From NCBI GenBank assembly GCA_039680625.1, contig JBDKSN010000200.1, forward strand, positions 1 to 33,134: a stretch of DNA of 33,134 nt, given 5' to 3'. Below are positions 1-7,723 of this stretch, in pieces. Origin of the DNA: JAAYDS01 sp039680625. Its GTDB lineage: Bacteria > Chloroflexota > Anaerolineae > UBA1429. The notes under the pieces were generated by a model, which made no database searches, was not told the origin of the DNA, and worked only from the letters and a program-made list of their open reading frames with translations. Made by a program: the position numbers and the translations under genes. Each line of letters begins with the position of its first letter. Within the stretch, counting starts at the first letter, position 1.

Positions 1-323
1 GGCGCCTGGCCCAGGGCCTCTTGGGGCACGAGCAGATAGGCCACCGTGGCCCCATCGGGCGAGAGCGCTGCTTCGAGCACATAGCCCTTTGCGGGCAGAG
101 ACAGCGCCTCACCAGTGACCGCCGCACCGGCCCGACGACCAATGGTTGCTACCCACACCTGGCCATCGCGCAGATAGACCACGCGCTGGCCAGCAGCTGC
201 GCCACGGTCGGCACAAGCCGCGGGGAGCAGGGCCACGAGCACCCAGGCCACTGCGAGCCCCACGCGGAGGATCATCTCGCAGAGAGAGCGTCGAGTAGCA
301 TAACGCAGGCCGGTCGCAGGCAT
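1..323 (-). CDS. Secreted/lipoprotein beta-propeller-type protein, N-terminal part (partial)
   Basis: This reading frame starts at the ATG at 323 and runs off the left edge, so only about 107 residues are visible. A good ribosome-binding site (AGAGGTG) lies four bases upstream of the start. Residues 1-20 are Arg-rich, residues 20-36 are hydrophobic, and a cysteine follows at position 37 (context LLPAAC), which reads as a signal peptide; the lipobox is imperfect because Pro is at -3. A second Met at residue 17 would give a more compact signal peptide. After it come YLRDGQVWVATI and, near residue 87, LSPDGATVAYL, which is the pattern of TolB/PD40 beta-propeller blades. The likely role is an exported propeller protein, perhaps for ligand or protein binding at the cell surface. 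No enzymatic function can be inferred from the fragment. It is divergent from the gene at 483. Confidence 0.6.
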   Translation of the reverse strand, partial: MPATGLRYATRRSLCEMILRVGLAVAWVLVALLPAACADRGAAAGQRVVYLRDGQVWVATIGRRAGAAVTGEALSLPAKGYVLEAALSPDGATVAYLLVPQEALGQA

Positions 324-375
324 CGCACCTCTCTTTCATCTACTGAGCATGGTGCGCCGCGCGGCGCTTGTGGGC

Positions 376-381
376 ATTATA
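376..381 (-). promoter_or_regulatory. -10 element TATAAT for the divergent secreted-protein gene
   Basis: On the minus strand a perfect TATAAT lies about 50 bases upstream of the ATG at 323. No convincing -35 box is present at 16-18 bases. A 14-bp G/C palindrome (354-367, GCGCCGCGCGGCGC) lies between this element and the start codon and could fold in the leader RNA. Confidence 0.4.
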
Positions 382-419
382 CGTCAGAATCATCGCCAGC
401 GCGCCACCCAAACGCCCCC

Positions 420-448
420 TTGACGCCGCGTTGGGACGCGAGCACAAT
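420..448 (+). promoter_or_regulatory. Promoter of the wHTH/DnaA-N gene
   Basis: TTGACG (420-425) and CACAAT (443-448) are separated by exactly 17 bases. The predicted transcription start, near 455, falls inside the palindrome at 450-463, so a protein bound there would block initiation. Confidence 0.5.
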
Positions 449-449
449 A

Positions 450-463
450 AGAACATATGTTCT
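450..463 (+). promoter_or_regulatory. LexA-type (Gram-positive SOS box) palindromic operator
   Basis: AGAACATATGTTCT is a perfect 14-bp palindrome that contains the GAAC-N4-GTTC core of the Bacillus/Actinobacteria-type LexA box. It sits just downstream of the predicted -10 element and 19 bases before the ATG at 483. The match to the box is seen directly. Binding by LexA in this organism is inferred, and another dimeric repressor could use the site. Confidence 0.55.
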
Positions 464-482
464 ATTCCCTGGGAGGCAGACC

Positions 483-1484
483 ATGACCGAGGCTCTCGAC
501 GCCCTGTTGCTCACCGATGCGCGCATACTCGTGCTGCCCGACGCTCTGCAGGTCACCCTGGCCACCGCGCTGGCGCTCTGCCGCGCGAACGATGCTGCGC
601 ACTCGCCCATCACCCTGCCCGCGCTGGCCGCCGCCCGGCGTCGCTCGCCAGAGACGGTGCGCCGGCACCTCGCCGCCCTGGCCCGCGAGGGCTGGGTGCT
701 CGCGCGGCAAGAGGGCCGCACCCTGCTCATCCAGGCCGACGACCTCACCCTGCGCTGCGCCCCGCCCTTGCGGGACGAAACCACGCCCGCCGAAGCGCAC
801 TCGGCCGTAAAGACCGAAAGGGCGACCGCGCCAGCGCATCTAGATAAGAAAAGACCTCAAGACCAGAAGCAAGAAGCTTCTTCTACTACTATGGGGATAT
901 TGCCTTCTTCCACTCCGGATGACGCCGCGATCGCCGCCCTCGTCGGCGCGGGCGTGTATCCCGAGCTCGCCGTCGAGCTGGCGAGGCTGCCCTGGGTCAC
1001 GGCGTCGCTGGTGCGCCGCTCGGTGCTGGCCCTGCGGACGCGCCGCGATGTGCATAGCCTGCCCGCACTGCTGGCCGCCGTCTTGCGCAACGAACAGGGG
1101 GCCGTCGCCTTGGCGCGCTCAGCGCCACGCCGCCATTGCCAGGCCGCGACAAGGGCGGCCTCCCAAGCGGCTGCGCAAGAGGCGCCCCCTGCCGCCCAAT
1201 CGGTGTCGCAGGCGCTACGCGAGGCGTGGGCGCGGGCGCTGGCGCGCTTGCAAACCACATGGGATCCCGAAGCGGTGCGCGTGCACCTGCGCCAGGCGAG
1301 GCCGCTGGGCGCAGAGAACGGCGTGCTGGTGTTGGGCGTGCCCAGCGCTGCGGCGTGTGACTGGCTCAACACGCGCGCACGGGGAGCGGTGCTCACCGCC
1401 TTCGACCCGATCGACGGCCAGCCACTCAAAGACGTGCAGTTCGTCGTCGCCCGTCGCGGCGAGGGCGCACCCGTGACCAGCTAA
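483..1484 (+). CDS. Winged-helix protein with C-terminal DnaA-N-like domain
   Basis: The protein has 333 residues. The ATG at 483 is chosen because GGGAGG lies 7 bases upstream and because the promoter and palindrome directly precede it; the longer open frame reaching back to 21 overlaps the divergent gene and reads as non-protein. Residues about 40-85 form a winged helix (recognition-helix region SPETVRRHLAALAREGW, then the wing). Residues 86-240 are a low-complexity Ala/Arg-rich linker around a helical patch at 145-205. Residues 243-322 resemble DnaA domain I/II or the DnaA_N family (LREAWARALARLQ, then VLVLGVPSAAACDWL and a final beta strand LKDVQFVVA). There is no AAA+ ATPase, so it is not DnaA itself. 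A DNA-bound adaptor in replication or its control is an inference from the two domains. Confidence 0.65.
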   Translation: MTEALDALLLTDARILVLPDALQVTLATALALCRANDAAHSPITLPALAAARRRSPETVRRHLAALAREGWVLARQEGRTLLIQADDLTLRCAPPLRDETTPAEAHSAVKTERATAPAHLDKKRPQDQKQEASSTTMGILPSSTPDDAAIAALVGAGVYPELAVELARLPWVTASLVRRSVLALRTRRDVHSLPALLAAVLRNEQGAVALARSAPRRHCQAATRAASQAAAQEAPPAAQSVSQALREAWARALARLQTTWDPEAVRVHLRQARPLGAENGVLVLGVPSAAACDWLNTRARGAVLTAFDPIDGQPLKDVQFVVARRGEGAPVTS

Positions 1485-1515
1485 GGGCGGAGGAGAGGGC
1501 CGCGACGCGAGGCAC

Positions 1516-1543
1516 TTGCCGCGACCCGTGGGCGCGCTAGAAT
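1516..1543 (+). promoter_or_regulatory. Promoter of the hybrid histidine kinase gene
   Basis: TTGCCG (1516-1521) and TAGAAT (1538-1543) have a 16-base spacer and lie about 90 bases before the ATG at 1633. Confidence 0.45.
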
Positions 1544-1632
1544 GGCCCTCAGAGCCAACCCAGGCGCCTCGCCACCTCTCGCCGCCCTCGACCACACGCC
1601 CATCGCTCGAGCGGCGCTCGTAGGAGCATCCG

Positions 1633-3864
1633 ATGTCTACCAAGCCAGAAACCGTGCGCTATTCGCGCGATGATCTCGATATCGAAGCCAGCAGCGGCGC
1701 CCTTGCCTTGGGCGCTGGACTCTTGATCGCAGCCTCGATGGGGGCCATCGTGGCCGTCGATGTCTATCAAGCATCCTGGACGCTGATGCCCCAAGCCGCC
1801 ATCGGCATCGTCGCGGGCGTCCTGGCCTTTTTCGTGCGCGAACGCAAGCCGCGCCTGGGCGCGGGCTTGTTGGCGGCCGTGGTGGCGTCCGCCGGGCTGT
1901 ACAACGCGAGGTATCTCGGCCATAGCCTGGCTGGGTTGGCCCTCGTTGTGGCGGCGGCCCTCATCGCCGTGGCCTGCCGGCCAGCGATAGGTTGCGCCGT
2001 GCTGACTGGTCTGACGGGCGCGCTGTATTGGGCCGTTGCACCAAGGCTCCCCGGTGATCTGCTCCTCTTGTTGCTCACGAGCACCCTCTGCTGGGTAGTC
2101 CCCGGTATGTTGTGGCTCTATCGCGGCAAGGTGCTGAGCGTGTTGGACTGGTCGTGGCAGACATACCAAGACATGCGGGCCAGCCTGGACGAGGCGTTGG
2201 CTCAGCGCGTGGTGCTCAAAGAGACCCAGGAGGACCTGGTCAAGGCCAACGAAGAGTTGGCGCGGCTGTCAGAGCGGCTGGAGCTCATGACCCAGATCGC
2301 CGAGGACGCCCGCGCGTCCAAAGAGGCCTTCTTGGCCAACGTGAGCCATGAACTGCGCACGCCCCTCAACATCATCATTGGCTTTAGCGAGATCATGACC
2401 GAATCGCCCGAGGTGTATGGCGCCGCCCTGCCGCCCGCATTGCTGGCCGACATCGCTGCCATCCAGCGCAACAGCGAGCATCTGTCGAGCCTGGTCGACG
2501 ACATCCTCGACCTGAGCCGCGCCGACGCCGGCCGCATGGCCCTCACCAAGGAATGGGTGTCGCTCGAGCAGATCGTCGAGGCCGCCATCTTGGCGGTCAA
2601 GCCGTTGTTCGATTCCAGGGCACTGAGCCTGACCACGGCCATCGAACCCGACCTCCCGCCCGTGTATGGCGACCGCACGCGGTTGAGGCAGGTACTGCTC
2701 AACCTGCTCAGCAACGCCGGCCGCTATACCGAAAAGGGCGGCGTCGAGGTCACCGTGCGGGCGACGGAGCGCGCGATCGTCTGCAGCGTTCGTGACACCG
2801 GCCCCGGCATCGCCCCCGAGGACCAAGAGCGCGTGTTCGAGCCCTTCCGGCAGGCGGGCAGCCTTACCCGGCGACGCGCAGAGGGCTCGGGGCTGGGCTT
2901 GAGCATCAGCAAGCGGTTCGTCGAGCTGCACGGCGGCCGTATGTGGATCGACAGCGTCCCCGGCCAAGGGACCACCGTGTCGTTCGAACTGCCGATCTCT
3001 CCGGCACCAGCCAGCGGCGCCGCCGACGTCATGCGCTGGTTCGGCGCAGACACGCAGTACGAGGCGCGAACCAGGCCCTCGCGAGCGCCGCAACCTAGGC
3101 AAAGGCCGCGCTTTGTGGTGGTCGAGTCGGGCGAGGTAGTGCAGCGCATGTTGCGACGCTACTATTACGATGCCGACATCGTGCCCGTGACCGATCTCGA
3201 CGCGGCCCTGCGCGCCCTGGCCGAATCGCCAGCCAATGCGCTGCTGCTGAACGATGCCATCACCGAGGACGTGCTGCGCAACCAAGGCGGCCTGGCCGCG
3301 CTACCCCACAATACCCCGGGCGTGCTATGTTGGGCACCGAGCGAGGCCGAGCTGGCCGAGCAGCTCGGCGTGCTGGAATACATGGTCAAGCCCATCAATC
3401 GTGAGCGCCTCTTGGCCGTGCTCGATCGCCTGGGGGACGCGGTGCATCGCGTGTTGATCGTCGACGATGACCAAGAGGCCGTCCAGCTCCTGGCGCGCCT
3501 GCTCAAGGGGGCGCCACGGCCCTATGAGGTGCTCAAAGCGACCCGCACGCGGCGGGCGCTCACCCTCATGCGGCACGCCACACCCGACCTGGTGCTGCTC
3601 GATCTGATCATGCCCGACATGGATGGCTACGAGTTCTTACGTCACAAACGCAGCGACGAACGTCTGCGGCAGATCCCCGTAATCGCCATCACCGGCCAGG
3701 TAGCGGCGGCCTCGATCGCCGACGGCCGCTGCGTTACGGTGGTGCGCCCGGCCAGCGTGCCGTTGGCCGACTTGCTCGGGCAGGTGCTCCAGGTCACCGA
3801 CGCCCTTGAGCGCCAGCCGTCGGCGATTGCCGTTCCAGCGCCGCCAGAAAATCCTGTCGAGTGA
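1633..3864 (+). CDS. Membrane hybrid sensor histidine kinase with two receiver domains
   Basis: The protein has 743 residues; GGAGCATCCG precedes the ATG. Residues 22-165 contain about five or six hydrophobic segments with no large extracytoplasmic domain, so the sensed signal may be within the membrane. A coiled-coil linker (about 180-230) leads to the HisKA domain with phosphoacceptor His239 (SHELRTPLN). The ATPase domain follows, with Asn361 in the N box, DTGPGI at 388-393 and GSGLGLSI at 418-425. Two receivers follow. The first (about 493-600) lacks the acidic pair (ESG instead of DD) but keeps KP at 586. The second (about 606-720) has DDD at 611-613, the phosphorylatable Asp657 and Thr687, but Arg instead of Lys at 705. 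The gene overlaps the convergent response-regulator gene by 71 bp, and the two are a plausible signalling pair. Confidence 0.85.
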   Translation: MSTKPETVRYSRDDLDIEASSGALALGAGLLIAASMGAIVAVDVYQASWTLMPQAAIGIVAGVLAFFVRERKPRLGAGLLAAVVASAGLYNARYLGHSLAGLALVVAAALIAVACRPAIGCAVLTGLTGALYWAVAPRLPGDLLLLLLTSTLCWVVPGMLWLYRGKVLSVLDWSWQTYQDMRASLDEALAQRVVLKETQEDLVKANEELARLSERLELMTQIAEDARASKEAFLANVSHELRTPLNIIIGFSEIMTESPEVYGAALPPALLADIAAIQRNSEHLSSLVDDILDLSRADAGRMALTKEWVSLEQIVEAAILAVKPLFDSRALSLTTAIEPDLPPVYGDRTRLRQVLLNLLSNAGRYTEKGGVEVTVRATERAIVCSVRDTGPGIAPEDQERVFEPFRQAGSLTRRRAEGSGLGLSISKRFVELHGGRMWIDSVPGQGTTVSFELPISPAPASGAADVMRWFGADTQYEARTRPSRAPQPRQRPRFVVVESGEVVQRMLRRYYYDADIVPVTDLDAALRALAESPANALLLNDAITEDVLRNQGGLAALPHNTPGVLCWAPSEAELAEQLGVLEYMVKPINRERLLAVLDRLGDAVHRVLIVDDDQEAVQLLARLLKGAPRPYEVLKATRTRRALTLMRHATPDLVLLDLIMPDMDGYEFLRHKRSDERLRQIPVIAITGQVAAASIADGRCVTVVRPASVPLADLLGQVLQVTDALERQPSAIAVPAPPENPVE

Positions 3865-5068
3865 CGGGCTTGTGTACAAAGTCGCTAGCGCCAAGCGAGC
3901 GGGCGAGGTCTTCTTGTGCCAAGACGGTGCAGACGATCACCGGGATGTGCCGCGTCGCTGGGTGTTGCCGTAGGCGGCCGAGCAACTCCCAACCGTCGAT
4001 CGTCGGCATCATCACGTCGAGCACGATAAGCTGCGGCTGGCTCTGGCGCGCCACCTCTAGCGCACGCTCGGGCTGCGCCAAGACTTGGATCCGATAGGCA
4101 GAGCCAGCGGCATAGCGCTGCAGCAGGGTCAGCGTGTCTGGGTTATCGTCGATGAGCAGCACCGGCACCGCGACCCGTGAGGGGAAGGTGAGGCTAGCAG
4201 CGAACGCCTCCTCGGGCGCCGAGAGGGTGAGCAACGCATCTGTGCCCGCGAGCAGCCGCGAGATGAGCGCCAGGTTGTCCAGATCATCGGCATCGCGAGA
4301 GACCGGCCGGACCCGGCGCGAGCCGACGATGCTGATCTCCGTCTGCGCTGGCCCAGAGCGCACGTCGACCTGCACCCGACCGCCCGGCGTCTGCCGCACG
4401 GCGACACACAGCAGGCTGATCAAGGCCTGCCGCAGGGCCATCGGCTCGACGCAACAGAGGGCGTCGGTAGCGGGGTCCGTGGCGTCCAACTGCACCTCTG
4501 CTTGGGCCGCGAGGGCCGCCACCGTCTCGAGCACTCCAGGCAAGACATCCGTCAGCGGCGTCACACACCGGGCCTGGTCCGTTGCCGATGGCGCCGGCTG
4601 ATGCTCACCTGGCTCGGCGGCGGCCGATGGCGGCGGAGTGGCCGCCGTGACTTGGGGCGCCAGCACCTGAGCCAGGGCAGCAATGGCATCGGCCTCCTCG
4701 CGGCGCAGATGCCGCACACCAAGGCCCAGCTGATCGGCGACCTCTTGCTGGCCACATTGCTGCACATAGCGGTAGAGCAGGATCTCGTGCAGGCGCCAGG
4801 CGCGAGACTGCTCGGGCACCCCTGGGCCTGGCTCCAGCGCCGCGATGCCGTCGATGAGCACCTGGCGCAGGCGTTTGGCCGGGTTGGGATCCTTGTCTAG
4901 TCCCAAGAGCGGGATGAGCGGGCTAGAGCGCAGCGCAACGGGATCATAGAGGCGACGCAGCGCCCAGCGCAGGGCGATGGCCAGGTCATTGGGCGAGGCC
5001 ATGTCCGCTTGATAGCCGCTATTGGGCCGAACGTCGGCAGGAAGGGGATCGAAATCCTGTGAGGACAT
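3794..5068 (-). CDS. Response regulator with N-terminal HTH-like and central ATPase-like domains
   Basis: The protein has 424 residues from the ATG at 5068. An in-frame TTG at 5101 is possible but lies within the predicted -35 box. Residues 28-135 are a helical domain (LRRLYDPVALRSSP, then EVADQLGLGVRHLRREE, a helix-turn-helix-like segment). I have seen this module in regulators of Chloroflexota, but its function is unknown to me. Residues about 170-297 resemble a degenerate HATPase-fold region (LRQALISLLCVAV, then a beta-rich part) without clear ATP-binding boxes. Residues 302-412 form a complete receiver: Asp307/Asp308, the phosphoacceptor Asp351 (VLDVMMPTIDGWELL), Thr381 and Lys400. The convergent hybrid kinase overlaps its 3' end and is the likely partner. 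There is no conventional C-terminal output domain, so output probably comes from the N-terminal part. Confidence 0.75.
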   Translation of the reverse strand: MSSQDFDPLPADVRPNSGYQADMASPNDLAIALRWALRRLYDPVALRSSPLIPLLGLDKDPNPAKRLRQVLIDGIAALEPGPGVPEQSRAWRLHEILLYRYVQQCGQQEVADQLGLGVRHLRREEADAIAALAQVLAPQVTAATPPPSAAAEPGEHQPAPSATDQARCVTPLTDVLPGVLETVAALAAQAEVQLDATDPATDALCCVEPMALRQALISLLCVAVRQTPGGRVQVDVRSGPAQTEISIVGSRRVRPVSRDADDLDNLALISRLLAGTDALLTLSAPEEAFAASLTFPSRVAVPVLLIDDNPDTLTLLQRYAAGSAYRIQVLAQPERALEVARQSQPQLIVLDVMMPTIDGWELLGRLRQHPATRHIPVIVCTVLAQEDLARSLGASDFVHKPVTRQDFLAALERQSPTAGAQGRR

Positions 5069-5074
5069 GATAGG

Positions 5075-5101
5075 ATTGTATCTAATACGATGGCGTGACA
5101 A
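5075..5101 (-). promoter_or_regulatory. Promoter giving a probably leaderless response-regulator mRNA
   Basis: On the minus strand, TTGTCA (5096-5101) and TACAAT (5075-5080) are 15 bases apart, a short spacer. The -10 box ends six bases before the ATG at 5068, so the expected transcription start is at or next to the A of the start codon. No Shine-Dalgarno sequence is present. Confidence 0.45.
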
Positions 5102-5108
5102 AAACTTC

Positions 5109-5118
5109 CCGATATCGG
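5109..5118 (+). promoter_or_regulatory. 10-bp palindrome in the divergent regulator/transporter intergenic region
   Basis: CCGATATCGG is a perfect palindrome just upstream of the regulator promoter. A looser inverted repeat (GGTGC...GCACC, about 5145-5165) follows. Either could be an operator for the response regulator or the transporter operon. No clear promoter for the 5230 gene was found in this 161-bp gap. Confidence 0.25.
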
Positions 5119-5229
5119 CGCACTGGGGTGCGGTGACTAGGTGCGAGGTGCAGCGGCTGGCACCCGCCGGGAGGCAAAGCCCACGCTATCCAAGACCAGG
5201 GATTGGCAATTCCAGGAGAAGGTGAGACC

Positions 5230-6663
5230 ATGACTCTACAAGACAAGACTCTGACGCGTCGTGGATTGCTGCGCCTCGGCTGTATCGGCGCGGGCGCTGC
5301 GTTGCTGGCCGCATGCCAGCCCAAGGTCGTTGAGGTAGAGAAGGTCGTCAAAGAGACCGTCATCGTCGAAGGCACGCCGCAAGTGGTAGAAAAGGTGGTC
5401 GAGAAAGTCGCGACCGGAACGCCTGCACCCCAGGAGAAGATCGAACTGGCGATCTATGGCTTCCAGGGAGCGGCTCTGGAGCCAACGTTCGCCGCCATCG
5501 CTCCGCGGTTCATGGAGCAATACCCGAATATCGATGTGCTCTCCAAGTCATACGCCGGTGCACCAGGCGAGACAGAGGAGCGCATGATCACTCGTCTGGC
5601 GGCGGGCGAGCGACCGGATAGCATGTGGCTGCACACACTGCGCACCTTCGAGTTCAACCGCCTCCAGGTGCTCGAGAAGCTAAACGACGACACCGTCTTC
5701 CCGGGCTACAGCGACCTCGAACAGGCAATCTATCCGCAGATGATCGAGCGGCTCAAGCTCGACATGCTAGACGTCTACATCATGCCCAACTGCATCGACA
5801 TCCACTGCCCAACCTACAACCTGGATATGGTCGACCAGGCAGGGCTGGATGCCGACAATCCGCCCAAGACCTGGGAAGAGTTGCTGGTGTGGCTGGAAGC
5901 GCTGCAGGGATATGGCAACTGGCCAGTGGACTTGCTGGTACACACAGCCTGGGCCATCATGTTGTACTTGGCGTCCTATCCCGGCATGTACACTGACTCG
6001 ATCGTCACCATCGCCGACACCACCGAATACAAGTCTCTCCTGAACACCGAGCCGGTAGTCAACTCGGTCAAGCTGTTCAAGGATATCTTTGACAAGGGTT
6101 GGGTAGCGCCAGAGAAGGCGGCTCCTGGGGCGAACTTTTTCAACGACCAACTCGTCCCGATCGCGTTTACGCCGTCTAACCGCGGCTATGCAGAGATGCA
6201 ACGGGCGATCGGCGACAAGTTCCGTTGGGCACCCATAGGATATCCTCTGCCCCCGAACGCCAAGATGCAAGAGCCGGCCGTCACCGGCGTGGGCGACGGG
6301 ATGGGCCAGGTGATCTTCAAGATCGCCGAGCACAAGGCAGAGGCTTGGGAGTGGGTCAAGTTCTGCACCGAGATCGACCAGCAAGCGGACTTTGGGCGAA
6401 ACTATTACACGCCGGCGCGCGCAGACATGGCCAATCATCCTTATCTGGATGAGGGCATCCCGCAACACAAGCAGGCCGTCGCGTTGGCCAAGAATGGCAT
6501 CCCACGGGTCGGCATGGAGTACACCCGTGTAGAAGCCATCATCCAGCAAGAGTACCAACGCGTCCTCTTTGAAGACAAACCCGTGGAAGAAGCGATGGAA
6601 TCTGCTAGCCAGCAGTACGACGAGCTTCTCAAGGCGCTGCAAGAGGCGCGTGCGGCCAGCTAG
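5230..6663 (+). CDS. Sugar-type ABC transporter solute-binding lipoprotein
   Basis: The protein has 477 residues from the ATG at 5230, which is preceded by AGGAGAAGG; the upstream in-frame TTG (5203) lacks such a site. The N-terminus has a twin-arginine motif (TRRGLLRLG, residues 9-17), a hydrophobic stretch and a lipobox LLAAC with Cys29, indicating a Tat-exported, lipid-anchored protein. Residues 30-72 are a Val/Glu/Lys-repeat linker typical of such lipoproteins in Chloroflexota. The rest matches the family 1 extracellular solute-binding fold (MalE/UgpB type). This family binds oligosaccharides, glycosides or glycerol-phosphate compounds, and the ligand cannot be told from sequence. It is the first gene of an operon with two permeases and methyl-transfer genes; two hairpins separate it from the permeases. 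Confidence 0.85.
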   Translation: MTLQDKTLTRRGLLRLGCIGAGAALLAACQPKVVEVEKVVKETVIVEGTPQVVEKVVEKVATGTPAPQEKIELAIYGFQGAALEPTFAAIAPRFMEQYPNIDVLSKSYAGAPGETEERMITRLAAGERPDSMWLHTLRTFEFNRLQVLEKLNDDTVFPGYSDLEQAIYPQMIERLKLDMLDVYIMPNCIDIHCPTYNLDMVDQAGLDADNPPKTWEELLVWLEALQGYGNWPVDLLVHTAWAIMLYLASYPGMYTDSIVTIADTTEYKSLLNTEPVVNSVKLFKDIFDKGWVAPEKAAPGANFFNDQLVPIAFTPSNRGYAEMQRAIGDKFRWAPIGYPLPPNAKMQEPAVTGVGDGMGQVIFKIAEHKAEAWEWVKFCTEIDQQADFGRNYYTPARADMANHPYLDEGIPQHKQAVALAKNGIPRVGMEYTRVEAIIQQEYQRVLFEDKPVEEAMESASQQYDELLKALQEARAAS

Positions 6664-6669
6664 GCGAGT

Positions 6670-6714
6670 TCGCTCAGCGAGCGACCAGGATGAGCGCCAT
6701 GGCGCTCATCCTGG
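6670..6714 (+). terminator. Tandem hairpins between binding-protein and permease genes (partial terminator/mRNA stabiliser)
   Basis: A 6-bp hairpin (6670-6684, TCGCTC-AGC-GAGCGA) is immediately followed by a perfect 30-bp palindrome (6685-6714, arms CCAGGATGAGCGCCA and its complement). There is no U-run after it (TTATAG), so full intrinsic termination is unlikely. By analogy with malE-malF-type operons, such structures protect the 3' end of the binding-protein mRNA and reduce downstream expression. Confidence 0.6.
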
Positions 6715-6750
6715 TTATAGTCGATAGATGATGGCCGTGAAGGTAGAAGT

Positions 6751-7683
6751 ATGGTCACGCGCAGTGTCAGGCCCGAAACGCTCACCTTCAGCGAGAAGAA
6801 GGACCAGTTCCTCTACCGCCATCGCCAGGTCGTCAAGGGATACGCCTTTATATCGCCATACATCCTCTTTTTCCTGCTGACGTGGTTGTTCCCTTTGGTC
6901 TATGCGGTCTGGCTGAGCTTCCACGAGTTCGAGACGCTCTATGAGACACCCCGCTTTGTGGGGCTAGAGAACTTTGCCATGCTGCTCAAGGATGACTTGT
7001 ATATCAAGAGCTATGGCAACGTCGGGCGCTATATGCTCGTTCAAATCCCCTTGACGCTGATCCTCTCCCTGCTAGTGGCTCTGGCGCTCAACAACCTGCC
7101 GCGAATGCGGGGCATGTTCCGCACCATCTATTTCGTGCCCAACGTCGTCTCGCTAACTGTGGTGGCGGTGCTCTTTACCTCGCTCTACTCGCCCTCCATG
7201 GGCTTGATCAACTACTATTTGGGCAAAGTCGGTATTCCCGCACAACAGTTCCTGAACTCGCCCAAGCAAGCCATGGAATCCATCGCCCTGATGGATGTGT
7301 GGCGTGCTGTTGGCTACTATGCCGTGATCTTCTTAGCCGGGTTGCAGAATATCCCCGGTGAATACTATGAGGCCGCACGCATCGACGGGGCGAATGGCCT
7401 GCAACAGTTGCTGCGCATCACTATTCCATTGCTCAATCCCACGATCGTGCTCTGCGTCCTCTTGAATGGCATTTGGGGGTTCCAGGTCTTTATGCAGCCG
7501 TTCTTGATGACGGCTGGAGGCCCACTGGATAGCACCTGGACGCCCGTTTATCTGTTGTATCGCGAATCATTCCAGTACCTGCGGCTCGGCTACGGCGCCG
7601 CCATGGGCCTGGTGCTGACGGTCGTCATCCTTGTGGTGACGATCCTACAGCGCCGCCTGGTAGAACGTGAAATAGCGTACTAG
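6751..7683 (+). CDS. ABC transporter permease, MalF/UgpA type
   Basis: The protein has 310 residues with six predicted membrane segments after a cytoplasmic N-terminus of about 30 residues. The ATG at 6751 is preceded by GAAGG. The EAA loop that contacts the ATPase is recognisable (EYYEAARIDGANGLQQLLR, then the helix ITIPLLNPT). It forms the channel with the MalG-type protein encoded next, 40 bases downstream. A small 6-bp hairpin (7682-7697) spans the stop codon. No ATPase is encoded in this operon, so the transporter must borrow one; the MalK/UgpC-type ATPase at the right edge is a candidate. Confidence 0.9.
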   Translation: MVTRSVRPETLTFSEKKDQFLYRHRQVVKGYAFISPYILFFLLTWLFPLVYAVWLSFHEFETLYETPRFVGLENFAMLLKDDLYIKSYGNVGRYMLVQIPLTLILSLLVALALNNLPRMRGMFRTIYFVPNVVSLTVVAVLFTSLYSPSMGLINYYLGKVGIPAQQFLNSPKQAMESIALMDVWRAVGYYAVIFLAGLQNIPGEYYEAARIDGANGLQQLLRITIPLLNPTIVLCVLLNGIWGFQVFMQPFLMTAGGPLDSTWTPVYLLYRESFQYLRLGYGAAMGLVLTVVILVVTILQRRLVEREIAY

Positions 7684-7723
7684 GCAAAGCATTGCCTGAT
7701 TTCGGTTGACGGAGGAGCTGGAT

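Noticed and set aside
21..482. N-terminal extension of the wHTH/DnaA-N gene back to position 21
   Set aside because: It overlaps the divergent signal-peptide gene, contains the promoter and palindrome, and does not read like protein; the ATG at 483 has a good ribosome-binding site.
5320..5450. Short repeats of Val/Glu/Lys codons as a possible DNA repeat array
   Set aside because: They are the coding sequence of the lipoprotein linker, not a CRISPR or intergenic repeat.
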